From NCBI GenBank assembly GCA_030562195.1, contig CM060202.1, positions 11,966,001 through 12,030,000 on the forward strand: DNA of 64,000 bases. Direction: 5' to 3'. Position numbers and translations under genes: made by a program. The notes beneath the pieces are model-generated. The model ran no database searches. It was not told where the DNA came from and worked only from the letters and a program-made list of their open reading frames with translations. The stretch comes from Nipponacmea schrenckii. Taxonomy: Eukaryota > Mollusca > Gastropoda > Lottiidae. This document shows positions 14,960 to 29,268 of this stretch, in pieces (the first letter of the stretch is position 1; each line of letters starts with the position of its first letter).

Positions 14960-15295
14960 GGGAGCTGCAGTGATCAGTGAGTTAGATGTTTGCCCAATAA
15001 CCTAAAATAAGTGTCCAGGGTTCAATCTTGGCAAAAGTAGAGATGAACTTTCGAATATTTCAACCATGTTCCCCTGTCAGTGATGAAGGTCAGAGGGACT
15101 GACATGAAAAAGCATATAGTCGCTCAGATGTGACAAGATGTACATTTAAGATCTCTTGACAGTTGGAGATTGCAAAAAGAGTAAGCTACTGCTGCTGTCC
15201 TGGCAAAATTTCCCTTAATGCACATGGTGTTGCCCATCTTCATTAGCCCATAATGTGCTGAAGAATGGGACGAAAATTCCATTCATTTCATTTTG
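14960..15295 (+). mobile_element. tRNA-derived SINE, full length or nearly so
   Basis: A Pol III promoter-like head is visible. An A-box-like stretch (GATCAGTGAGTTAGATG, about 14972-14988) is followed about 40 bases later by a B box, GGGTTCAATCTTGG at 15018-15031. The downstream body (about 15150-15290) contains ATCTCTTGACAGTTGGAGAT, CTGTCCTGGCAAAATTTCCC and TGGGACGAAAATTCCATTC, and this body recurs without its head at about 60400-60548. That separate recurrence supports a real SINE with a conserved 3' domain. SINE superfamily not assigned. Borders are approximate. Confidence 0.65.
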
Positions 15296-18200
15296 TATTT
15301 GTTAAAGTGTGTTAATTATCACAACTTACACAAAAAAATTCTTTCTGTCATTGTTAGCATAATAATTTCTGAAATGGAGACCAAAAAAACAAATACCTTT
15401 CAATATTTTGGATATGAATGAGAAAGAATTAAGTATCAATTTGTAATGTTTAATGAAAATGGACAAGCTTATCATTCTGAACAACCTCCATAATCAGATG
15501 ATTGCATGATAAAATTACAGTAAACACAATTAAATTGACATCCAACAATATAAAATAACGGGTAAATTACATGTCAATCAAATACATTACGGAATAAAAG
15601 TTTTACAAAGTGAGGACACTTGAATCTGTAATCGGATGTACTTCTTTTATTGTTACCATTTGAGAGAAGGTTTTAACGTTTTAACTTCTGCTGTCCATTT
15701 TCATTATCTTCCCTGTTAAAATCATAGTTTCAAGAAGTGTCTTGATTTTTTGATTCAGAAGTGAAATTTCAGGAATTAAAAAGAAGTTTTGTCATTTACG
15801 AAAAATTCAAATATAAATAATTTTGTAAATTTGAAGTATAACTATACATGTAGCTTCTTACATTTCCAATACTTGTGGCTCTGACTGCCAAATTATACTG
15901 CTTGCAACCATTCTGAAAACTAGGATTGACTAGATTGTCCAATCAAACAATCCTGTGGTTAATATATAACTATATTAGAAGAGCTGACAGAAGCTAATAA
16001 AAAGTGAAGACAGTTTAATATTGATAGCATTATTTATATAAACTACTTTAACCTTTCTATGTTTTGTTATAATCTATATAAACATAGCTACCAATTCAAA
16101 CAAACCCTGTGACACTATGATACAGGGTGGCTGTATTAAACTAAGGGATAGCTATTTTAAAAGGGTTGTGGACTATATTAAGAAATGTTGACACTATATA
16201 AAGATTGTGCCTTAACTATTGTACATTGTCTAGTCTCACTACTATCACGCTTCATTTCATTATCTTACTCCTAGATTTACTATAAAACCACACAGATTTG
16301 TAACCATATACCACACACATAGCTTAGGTATGAATTCCGTTGTTTCAAGTAAAACTTTTTAAACTTAATAACATGGGTTTAAAAACTGGCCCTTTTGGTG
16401 AATCAAATCAAAAAATCCTCAAGTTAAAAAAGTATATGATCCATACCAATGCCTTTTGCTAAGTTATCTTAGGCCTTGAAGTAATTCAGATTTCAGTAAT
16501 AACAACTAATATATTGGTAATTTGTGGCTTGACCTTTAAATCAAATATACTAATATACCATTCATTTCAAAAGAGACATGCAACTTCTTTTTATATCATA
16601 CAGTTTTATTTAGAAAAAGTAAACCATCTTTATAGTATTTAAATGATTTGAAAAGACCCTTACATTTTCAAGTTGTTAAAGTCTTCAACCGGTAGTAGCT
16701 TTCAGTGTAGAGACAAGACAAACACTGGGTCTATTCACCTAACATTTCCAATGATAACCTGACCATTCAGCTGTTCTTCCGCCTCAATATTATGATAAAA
16801 ACACAGTACACAATGGTCATCTGTCCAAAGCTTAGTTCTCCTTCACTGAATTTGACAGTAATGCGAGTACTAGTGATATTATCTACACTACAACCAGATG
16901 TTTTTTAATAATAACATTGGCTCATACTGAGTGACCAGTGAGCTAAACAATTGTGATCACCAGTTTCAGCCTTAGTGACCACTTTTCTATGGCTTGATGA
17001 CCAAAGTTGAAATAACACCAAGTGGCTATAAAGCGTTCCGTTCTCTGTCCAAACCAGGCTGCAATAAAATCACAGATTTACCTCAGTTCTAATACAATTA
17101 TCTAAACAGTCAACTATCTTCAGGCGTGTTCTAATGGATCTTAATATATCAAGTTAGGTCAGAGAACCATTCAGATACCACATCTTTGAGATGGGCCACA
17201 ATTGTAACCATTCTGAAAACGCTTGACCTTTTACATTATACAAGTCATCCGTTCCGTTTTGAGACCTTTATAATATAGATATATATACATATCCATAATA
17301 TATAAAGTGATCACAGTTCAGTCTAAATTATAAATGTTCTAATGAAAAAATGAATAAAGAATCAGCTTTTACAATGCCTATACGACAGGACCAATGTAAG
17401 TCTCTCCTCCATCATTTATTTACACAGGAAAAATGATTGAATAATTTGAATGAAGTATATGGCACCCTAAGTAAGGAAGTGAGCGCCAAAGTAAGGAACA
17501 TATGAACCAATACCAAGATTGCTATTTCAGCATCTGTTAAAAGCAAACTTCACTTGTCATCTATCTACCTCATTATAGTCTACTTTACAACTACAATATT
17601 AAGGACTGTAATATTATCTTAAAGTGCCTACATCTACAATTTGAATTATTATTGTCTATTCTGAGATCTATCATCATCAGATACTATTTGTCTACATGAT
17701 AAAGAATAACAAGTCTGTCTCAAGTAGTACTTTAACATCAGACTTATAATGGAGTGAAAACAAGAATAAATTCCCACTGACCTCTCATGTCACAAAAGCT
17801 TACAACAATTGGTAATAATCTATTCTATTGTGACAAGAATGACTTCTGTAAACTTCCGAAAAAATTCATTTTAAATTTCGATAGACCATGGTATTGTCTT
17901 ACACAATGAATTCATGAAGAATTCTAAATAACTTTATAATGAATTGTGATTGTCCAAAATCTGTACTATTTTGTTAAAGCCCAAATGAACTAAAAAGTAA
18001 TAAAATTCAGAATAGCTACTTGTTATTAACTCCAATCTGAATGAACATATTGCTATTACACCTGATTATTAAGCACTAATTAAACTTCAAAATAATTGAT
18101 TTGCATTTAACTTCTAGGTACAGGAAGTAACGCCAAACAGAATTTGCTGAGCAAAAGAAATATGATTAGCATATGGTTAGCAAACAAGCAATCACTTGTT

Positions 18201-18840
18201 TAAGCAAGTGTTTTCTTTATCTAATTTAAAGTAACCTTAAGATATTCTGTTGTATTTTTTATTTTTTTTAAGTAGGATAGCTGGAATTAACTTCTGTCAG
18301 GTTCAGGGAATAGTTCTTTTAACTTAATGAAGGAAAATTTTCATACAAAATGATTCATTTTAATATTGCATTTGAAAATATACTGGTATTCGTGACAATA
18401 CAAAAACATGAAATCTGTCATACACCATTGGTTTATAAAAACAGAATATGCCTACAGAAGCATGTAGATTTCAACATATTGTGAATCAGTGAGGCTGAAA
18501 TGTAGGATTTATAATTTGTGATACAATACAATAAAATACAATAAATAATACACAAAATACAAGATTTTATTCTTTAAAAAAATGATATTTTTGCTTCGTT
18601 ATATTTCCAACTGCAATATCAGTACATTGACAGCATCAAGCAATAATTCACCTATATTCAATTTTCCTGAATAACAGATTTATAGTCACCAATAACTATT
18701 TGCTAAAATATTTATACAAAACTCCACAACATCACAAAACTTATCATATATATCATGTATGAAAATTTGCCAACATGGCAAAAATGGCTTCAAAAGTCTT
18801 GATTTCTCATTTCTAATGACCACTGTACATGATATGGTTC
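15296..18840. other. Non-coding stretch
   Basis: No exon, RNA gene or tandem array identified. Probably still intron of the minus-strand gene starting at 23667. Confidence 0.5.
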
Positions 18841-19139
18841 TTAAAGTGATACTGCCTCTTAGCATGAACATAAAATTTTAGTTCTCAAGAATGGTCAATA
18901 TGAGTATATTTTCATCAGTGAACATACCAGCTGTCATAATGTAACAGAAACACTTCAAACAAATCAATTTATTAAAAGTTTTTTAATAATCAAATGCATC
19001 TTTATGGATAATTACTTTTTAGGACATTTATTTATTTTTCATGTTGTTTATGGCAGCAGGTACATTTACTGAGCCCTTATTGGTCAAGTTTAAAATGTTC
19101 AATTTTTTATGTTCATTCTAAGACCTATTATCCCTTTAC
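18841..19139 (+). mobile_element. 300-base inverted-repeat element, copy A
   Basis: The element starts TTAAAGTGATACTGCCTCTT, continues AGCATGAACATAAAATTTTA, and its left arm carries AATGGTCAATATGAGTATAT then TTTTCATCAG. The right arm, reverse complemented, starts GTAAAGGGATAATAGGTCTT, continues AGAATGAACATAAAA, and carries TTGACCAATAAGGGC, CAGTAAATGTACCTGCTGCC. The two arms of about 100 bases are thus inverted repeats of each other around a 100-base AT-rich centre. A second full copy in opposite orientation lies at 25492-25803, and one arm is tandemly duplicated at 27645-27825. No coding capacity. The flanking duplication is unclear. Confidence 0.75.
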
Positions 19140-22100
19140 GATACAGTCACTCGATGCACACTCAATTCTAGTTCAAAAAGATCAATCTTAACAAAGGGTG
19201 TATCATATCCTAATTTGCACTCTTCAACACATTGGGTGTATCATTTTCTTTCCATTTGAATTACATTTTTCAAGTTTATACTTCGAAGAATATATCAATT
19301 TCTTGGTGAACAGATTTCATAATCTAAAGAAATTACCACAAAACCTAGTTGGTTCCAGAACAGCAAATTCTCATTTTGTGTATGAACTTAAGTAACTCCA
19401 AACTAGACAAAATGATGTCATTTTTCCAATATTAAACTAGAAATTGTAAACTAACCCTTTCCGTTGAAAAACCTGGAATCAAGAAACAGCAGTAGGCTAA
19501 TAATTAGCGGGACTGTTTTAGAAACTGTCTGTATGCTGAACATGATTTGATATTAAGATATTTGAAAAGTTAGAGAAAGAAAATGTGCCAGAAGATATGT
19601 TTGTTTGAGGCCAATCAATGACTTGCCTATACCAGATCACAACTATAGTTTTCTTTAATGATGCCAGTTGTCGAAATATTCATTTATTCAGCTTTGAACT
19701 TCTCTTTAATCAAACTGACATTTATTTTGCTACTGAATTTATTCCTAATTACTGGTGTTTTATAAATATTTTTATTTTCTCATTAACACATATTTATAAT
19801 TGACATAGTAAGTTCAGTTTGTATTGATTAAGGTTTTGAGAGAGTAACAATAAGAGTGTTTTTTTATAATAGAATTCCAAATCTCTTATTGTTCCGAGAT
19901 TATTGCAAAGTTGTCTGATCTTAACGTCATATTTGACAAAATGGTGCACTAAGAAGTCTAAAGCCATACATTCTCTTACATGTGATTCTTGTTGCAATGA
20001 TAAAACTTCTGACTTGAAACCTAGAAGCATTGCCACTAGGCAGAGTACTAAGGGACCAATCTAAGGACATTATAAATATTGGAAGATGAAATCAGGACAA
20101 TATTGAAACTTGACAAAGGGTCAATACTTTCATTTCTCAATATAAATACAAACATTCAATAGTAAACAGATGTGATATACGAGCTATTATTCTCTCTGAT
20201 TGCTACCCTTTACCGGTCAATATCAACCATATACCACAGTTGATATATTCAAATGAACCAATGAAATGTGCAGATTCGAAACAGGTTTAAATGACAGGTG
20301 TGGCAAATTTAAAAACTAAAATCTTTCATTTCAAAAGGACAATTGACATCTTAATTGAACGTCCAATACAAAAAAAAGAATTTAATAATTTTTCCAATAC
20401 AAATATTTTGATTGTGTTATATTAAAGAGGTTGGCTTTAAGGAGTACAATGAGTCATTGAATTTAATAACAACCGTATTACACTGATAATACACCACAAT
20501 CCCTGACAGAATTTCATATTAATCATATTATAGTCTTTAACAAGATATGAAATTGAATATTTAAGCCAATAAATCAAACATGTAGGTTTCCTGATCATTG
20601 CCAGAAATCAATCCCTAAAAGCCATTGTTCGCTATTTTTCGGAGTTCAATAATACAAGAATTATACATAACATTTAAATAAACTTTAAATTAGAAATTCT
20701 ACTTTCTTTTTCTGAAAGAAACTGAAGATTGCTCTTTACTAAATTTGACCCATAAGAGTGTGGTAAAAAGTGGCAATCATTTTTTATGGTAGAAACTGTT
20801 AAATACTGAATGCAAGATCATGAGTGAAAGGTGGCATATGGCAGTTTAATTCGCCTGTCATAAAGTTACAGTAAGAATCCCTAACCATTAATTATTGGTG
20901 TCTCTAAGGTACTAAAATCTTCGATTAAACTAGATTTAATTTCTTCTGCAAGAATAACTAATGATCGTCAGTTTACATGATGAAAGCAAAGGCAACAAAA
21001 CCAATATGGTTATCCTCAACACAAAAAACAGAACCACAATACAGCAACGTACATCATAGCCTGATAACAGTAGAAGCATGTAATAGTATTTTGTTTAATT
21101 TTCAAATGAAAAACCATAATCTATTAATCTATATAACTTTATAAAAATAAACATTAAAATACAATACTGTTAGAACCAAAACCATTAAAAATCTAAACGG
21201 TAAAATTTTTTGGTTTGCTGCAAAGTGTACAAGTGAAGCATTGAATGCTCTAAAGACTGTAAGCTCACTCAGTGACAGTCTTTAAATCATATATTTAAAT
21301 TCCCTCGGTATATATATCTTTCTGGATGTTGTAGGACATAACTGAAACTTATTATCACTTCTGCTTCTAAAATTCTTCAAATTGCTAAACATATTAGCTT
21401 AGAACTACTGATGTGGATAATAAAGGTAACTAACATCAAACAACTAAGAAAGGTAGTAAAGAATGCCACAGTTTATCTATTATTTATAGTAAATAGCTTT
21501 AACTTGACAAGTGCTCATTCAATAGAGACTATGTTATAAATAATTTCATTAAGTTAAAGAAATTCATTTAAGCATTTTCAACTTGAAACTCTTTAAATAT
21601 TCTCCATCAAAATTTCAAATCAATGACAACAACAGTCAATTATCAAAGCCAACTAAAAGACTGATACATTCAAGACTAGAAAACTGTCAATCCAAGAGTC
21701 TGTCATATCATCAAAACTAGGAGATTTTCAAAATAAAAGAGACAGACTTTCACAATGGACTTTTTACTTTGAATTCAATGAGATCATCAAACTTGTATGA
21801 ATTTAATACAGAAAACACCAACAGTCTTTCATCTATTTCCAATCACAGCAGCCTCATGTCAGACATATTCAAACCAAATCATTTACAGACAATGAAATAA
21901 TGCTATGTCCATTGCATTGATAATCAAATTTGGTACCTGTCAAAGAAAATTACTTATATACCTGTAAAGTAATTTGATTAGGTCTTAAAATCCATGAAGT
22001 TTTTAATAAATGTCCTATCTAGAATATTAATACATATCAAGATTAACAAGGTACAAATATACTTGTCATCCAACATTTGAACTAGTAAATTTATATATTA

Positions 22101-23612
22101 TATTGGTCTGTTGTCTGATAATCCATTCTTGCCTTAATATTAAATTTGATTAACCTATCTGAAACAGGCTTGGGGTAGCTTGGTGTTTCATAAATCAAGA
22201 ATCAAACAGTACAGCAATTCATATTCATAATATCAAGAATCAACAGAATCAAACAGTACAGTTATTCACATAAGCATTAAAACTCTAAAAGACAGTTCCA
22301 CAAGAAAACAATGAAAGTGAGCAGACATGGTCAAGTTAAATTAACATGGTTCTTTCTAGGAAATCAATCAGAGTTCTGAAAATCAACTAACTTGATTCAT
22401 TAAAATAGATTTCTCTAAGGTAGTCAGCTTACAGACAAGATTTTCTGTCTGTCTTTCAAAGAATTCAAGACACTGTCTTGACCTTGTCTTTAACTTTTCT
22501 TATTCCTTTAAGAATACAATTATTCCCAGTTTGATAGAAACTTGAGAATATAATCACATTTTCGGATATTGCAAATCTAAATTTCCACAAATCTCTATGA
22601 CAGATTATTTTTTCTAAGCAACTTTGATAGCAAGTAGTACATTTTACAGATACAATCCAAATTCTTTTAGAACTCTCTTTTATCAAGAAAATTTGTATAC
22701 AACCTTCCTATTTTGATATCATGTAATATATCTATCTATGCCACCTGAAATTTTTCTATTGTATATTTCAGTGTTGCACAAATTATTTTGAAAGTTTATG
22801 AAACTTTTTTGGTATGGAACATTCCCCAACCCATTTTTAATAAAGTATTTAGTATTAAACTCTTAAAATAAATGAACTGGACACAATCTCTATAAGTGTA
22901 TTATATTCAATAGTCATAACAGCCCAGTCAGAATTTGATATACCCTGCTAATATCTGTGGTATATCAACAATAATCAACAGTTTTTATATAACATACACT
23001 AGATAAACCATAGCAATACACACCTACAGGCTTCTTTACTAATTATCAGATGGGAGGACAATATAAATATATCACATTGTGTGTTAATATGGTTTAAAGA
23101 AAAACCTAACGTTACAAAAAAATATATGTTTTGATTTTTCTGAATTTTTAATATACCATAAAATGTAAGCTGATTAAAAACCTATGTTTATCTAATATTT
23201 ATATACATAAATATATCATTATATTGTTCCAATGAATGATTTTACAAAGAGATTAAAACCATCTAAATGGAAAGTTACAGACTAATTTAAAAAGACAGGT
23301 GAAAACATTCAACAGTTCCACACGTGCTGTCAAGAATTTCATGGTTGAAGAATCGGTAAAATGACATAGAACCAATTTTATTTTTCTATTGTCTGGTTTT
23401 AAAATGGACAAAACAATGCAATTTTGAGAAGTCGAAAAGAAATTTAGACAAATTTAAAGTATTGCTATAAAACTAGCAATAGGGTGACCATTGGAATTTT
23501 ATCAGTCTGCAGATCTAGGATAAAGGAATTTAAACGATTCCACAGTCACATAAATAGGAATCAATGAAGAAGCTGAACAGAAAGAAACTCTGAAAACTTT
23601 TTGTTTACTTAC
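19140..23612. other. Non-coding stretch, first intron of the minus-strand gene
   Basis: It begins (on the minus strand) at the GTAAGT donor next to the exon at 23613-23667. No acceptor followed by an open, continuing phase-1 frame could be defended. One small duplication of CAGAATCAAACAGTACAG-like sequence occurs at about 22195-22265. Confidence 0.55.
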
Positions 23613-23667
23613 CGATTACGCCGAAAATGACAAGCGCTAGCATAACACATGGTAATGTCCAATTCAT
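23613..23667 (-). CDS. First coding exon of a secreted or membrane protein (partial)
   Basis: Reading the minus strand, ATG at 23667 opens the peptide MNWTLPCVMLALVIFGVIG, which has a hydrophobic core and small residues near its end like a cleavable signal peptide or signal anchor. It is interrupted after 55 coding bases by a strong donor, GTAAGT, at 23612-23607, leaving the frame in phase 1. The exon lies about 390 bases from the start of the ubiquitin-L40 gene, transcribed the other way, as expected of a shared divergent promoter. The following exons could not be identified to the left, so the first intron must be long; the product is unknown. A chance ATG is possible, but signal-like sequence, exact donor and promoter context agree. 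Confidence 0.55.
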
Positions 23668-24059
23668 GACAGTATCCGAAAAAAGTTTTCACAAACGTGT
23701 CCCCATTAGAAAATAAGAAAACACAACTTTTAGCTTTAAAATTCCTTCAATTTTCTATGGGAAATAAGCGTGGGAATTCTACACGCTTTGCATCTCTATA
23801 GTCGACATTAGAGCGAATCTAATACTGTTTGATGTTTATTATCCAATCAAAATACGGGTGCAAGTTACTATCAACCAATCAAACAGCTCTGATCAACAAA
23901 GCCTAAAGAATGAAAACATGCGGAGATATCTTCGATATTTTCCGTCCCTTTCCGCCAAAGGTAATAGGTCATAGGTTTTCCAAGGGGTCAAATTGAAAAA
24001 GCGCCATCTGTTGGTAAGTTGTCAATCCGTGATTTAATAAACGGAAACCCCATATCGTT
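23668..24059. promoter_or_regulatory. Divergent promoter with paired CCAAT boxes
   Basis: Two CCAATCA boxes lie at 23843-23849 and 23875-23881. Their 32-base spacing matches the three-helical-turn spacing often seen for NF-Y pairs. A TTTCCGCC E2F-like motif lies at about 23949-23956. No TATA box is evident near the L40 start. The region sits between the ATG of the minus-strand signal-peptide gene and the presumed transcription start of the ubiquitin-L40 gene. Confidence 0.5.
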
Positions 24060-24071
24060 CTCTTTGGCTAG
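24060..24071 (+). other. UBA52: Non-coding exon 1 of the ubiquitin-L40 gene (5' TOP)
   Basis: The sequence CTCTTTGGCTAG followed by the donor GTAAGA fits a very short ribosomal-protein first exon: a C start followed by a pyrimidine run (5' TOP, which places translation under mTOR control in animals). The next usable acceptor in this transcript is at 25175, just before the ATG exon. Just inside the intron, AAGATGGCGGC at 24074-24084 matches the YY1 consensus, commonly found right downstream of ribosomal-protein gene starts. The exact start base is inferred. Confidence 0.55.
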
Positions 24072-24073
24072 GT

Positions 24074-24084
24074 AAGATGGCGGC
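24074..24084 (+). promoter_or_regulatory. YY1-like site
   Basis: AAGATGGCGGC is an exact match to the core YY1 consensus, placed 14 bases downstream of the inferred transcription start of the L40 fusion gene. Confidence 0.5.
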
Positions 24085-25184
24085 GCCCATGAGGCGAAAA
24101 ATGGCTCTGTGCTATTTCTTCTATTTCTGACCAAATTTATTTAATTTACTCTTAGAAAGTATGAATGATGGTGTTTCTGTTAGGACCCATTTCTAAAAAA
24201 CATTACCATCAGTTTATTAAATGCGCATTTTACTATTAGATCTATTCATTTCTCCTTTTTGCTTCTGCCATTCCTTTCTTTATCTTCTTGACAATCTTGT
24301 AAGTTTTTACTTCCATTTCAATGAATTTTTAAGGGCGTTAGTGTAGTGGTTACAGATAGGTAATTGATTGTTTTTCAAAGCAATGAAATGTGATTTCACA
24401 GATTCACAATTCTGGATCAGTTTCAAAGTTATGCTAGATCTACCTATCCCCAACATTATACCTCAACTAGATCTAGGCCTAATCAAGAATTTTTATGGTT
24501 TAAATACTTTACATCAAAACCAAAATAGGCCTAATGAACATAATCAGCATCACAAAACAATTGAATCTATGGCATTTTATGCTCTCGATTGCATTCTGTA
24601 GATTATCAGAAATATGCTTGTATCTTTTACATTTATAAGCTACTTAAGTATAATCCATTTCCATATTGGATTTACCAGTACCGCTTTAATTTTAACACTG
24701 TTTTTAATTACTTGTGTATAAATGATAATGTATAGTAAGGTAGCTCTAGATTGGTAGCTTTAAAAGGTGTCCATGTCTTCCAATTGGGTTATATAGGTCT
24801 AGTTTAAGTGTTGACTATTTATGTAAATATAAAGGTCTGCGTCTAATAAGTAGTAACTGATAAGTTTTCCATTTTTGCCGGCAGCTTCAGTGGCAATTCG
24901 GAAAGAACTGACTTAACTTGAATCCTTCAAAACCTGCAGTGTATGTATATATGGAAATATTCTTGATTTGATTGAAATTTAAATCTGTATTGAACATTAT
25001 ATTTTATTTTGAAAAATTCTTTTTATATAGTAAATGTAAACTAATGTAGGCCTACTTGTGAGAAAATTTTTGAATTGATTTATTGAATCATTTGGGACAA
25101 GAAAAAAAAATAGATATTTCCATACAATGATTGTTGTATAATACGTAGTACCACATTTAATTTTTTTTATTTTAGACATCTTGA

Positions 25185-27564
<2,380 letters not shown>

Positions 27565-27589
27565 ACTGTTAAATTGTTTGACTAACTCG

Positions 27590-27595
27590 AATAAA
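27590..27595 (+). terminator. Polyadenylation signal of the ubiquitin-L40 gene
   Basis: AATAAA, 26 bases after the TAA stop, followed within about 20 bases by a T/G-rich stretch (TTGTTATTGGTTTTTG). This gives a very short 3' UTR, usual for ribosomal-protein genes. Confidence 0.75.
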
Positions 27596-27644
27596 ATATT
27601 GAGTTCACATTGTTATTGGTTTTTGATAGTAATTGGATGATCTG

Positions 27645-27825
27645 TGCTTCAAGGAATACTGCATCTTAAAATGAACGTACAATTTTAAACTTGGCCAATA
27701 AGAGCATATATTCATCAGTAGAAATGCTTCAAGGAATACTGCATCTTAAAATGAACATAAAATTTTAAACTTGGCCAATAAGAGCATATATTCATCAGTA
27801 GAAATGCCTGCTGCCATTAATAACT
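27645..27825 (+). repeat. Tandemly duplicated arm of the 300-base element
   Basis: Two 80-base units begin TGCTTCAAGGAATACTGCAT at 27645 and 27725 and differ at only a few bases. The unit matches one arm of the elements at 18841 and 25492 (CTTAAAATGAAC, TTGGCCAATAAGAGC, TTCATCAGTA), and the second copy continues into GCCTGCTGCCATTAATAAC. This third locus therefore has one arm only, duplicated head to tail. It lies 50 bases past the L40 polyadenylation signal. Confidence 0.75.
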
Positions 27826-29268
27826 TTACTCATATAATCTGATAAATCCATAAAACCAACAGCTGTTATGGACTGGAAAAGTCTGGTGGCCTTTGATGGG
27901 AAATGATTTTGTTCTGCATGCGACAATTGAAATTATTTGTCACTTGTTAGTTACTGTAGCTTTAAATTTTACCTATCATGATAAACAACATAAACATTGC
28001 TTATGCATTGTAAGGCATTAGAAACGTACCACGTGTTGTAAATGGGATTGACATACAATGAAAGGGAGATAAGCATGTTATGGTTGGCTACAGACATACT
28101 TAAATTCACTACCATTGGAAGCCAAGAAACAAATGAATCTATCCCAAATAAATGTAAATGTTAAAAGAGATTGTATAGAGCTTTTCTAACTTGATCAGTG
28201 TTAGTTATTGCCCTTGACTTGCTTATGCTTAAGGCACAAAGAGGCTAGTTGTATAAAGAGTGAAGATTTTATTAAAATCTATGAAAAGCACTGATATGGT
28301 CACAAATAGTGAGAGATAATAAGATACAGTTGACAAGGTTAGCATTTAGTTTCAGTAGGTAAATGATTTACCCAGTGATGAGGTGTACCAACGAAGTTAT
28401 CAGAGTTATTGCCCATGTTTTTTTTTAAAATAAGTAAAACAAATAGTCATGCAAAAACAAGGGTGGGGAGCGAAAGGAGATTTCGAAAAATAACACGCGA
28501 AAATCAGTGTTACAATAGAAGTTGTCGCTGTTGACTAGGGTGACCAAAAACTTAAGTTTTAAAACGTAGCTCTTCTAAAAATGGTGTTATAATCGATAAA
28601 ATCCTCTATAATCGAGAAAAAATCCTTACAACTGGCAATAATCTTCTCTTTATAGAGATTCTATGAAACCCACGTTTATTGACCAAGTTTGAGACTTTAA
28701 GTTTAATTTCTATTCCAAAATGTATTGAGTTTTAATCAAAGCGCCTGAGAATCCTATGAGACATAACCTGCCAAAATCAGTTTGGTTGTACAATAGAAGC
28801 TAGATTTCCATTTGGACAGGCTCGGTATTTGTTCTTTCTTTAAGACAATGATAATATTATTTGTGAGATGAATCGTTGGGCGCACATCATTTTCTCTGGT
28901 ACGCTATCACGGAAACTTACACCGTAAGAAATAGGCCACTATCACCAATGAGTAGACTCATTGACTATCAATCTCAACAGAACGTAGGTCTTGAAAAACG
29001 GCAACATCTTGTATTTCCGGATTTTTCATGAAGTAGACTATCAAAGATAAGCCAATATTTTGTAATCATAATTCTTCTCACTGAATAATGAACAACTTTA
29101 GCAATAGTATATATGCCCACAATATAAGGGCTAAACGTTTTTGCTATCCATAAAAAGACGAATGCCCTACTCCTCACATACGAAACTACGTATCATTATT
29201 ATGTTAACCCGCATTTAAAGCCTTTTCTAACAAGAGGTACGTCATTCCATGACTACCAGACCCTTTTT
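27826..29268. other. Intergenic stretch
   Basis: No supportable gene. Short frames only. The 28.4-28.9 kb part is somewhat less AT-rich and holds several TATAATCGA-type words but no clear repeat structure. Confidence 0.5.

Noticed and set aside
24334..24354. tRNA-like A box (GTTAGTGTAGTGGTTA)
   Set aside because: No B box or cloverleaf follows. At most a SINE head fragment or chance match.
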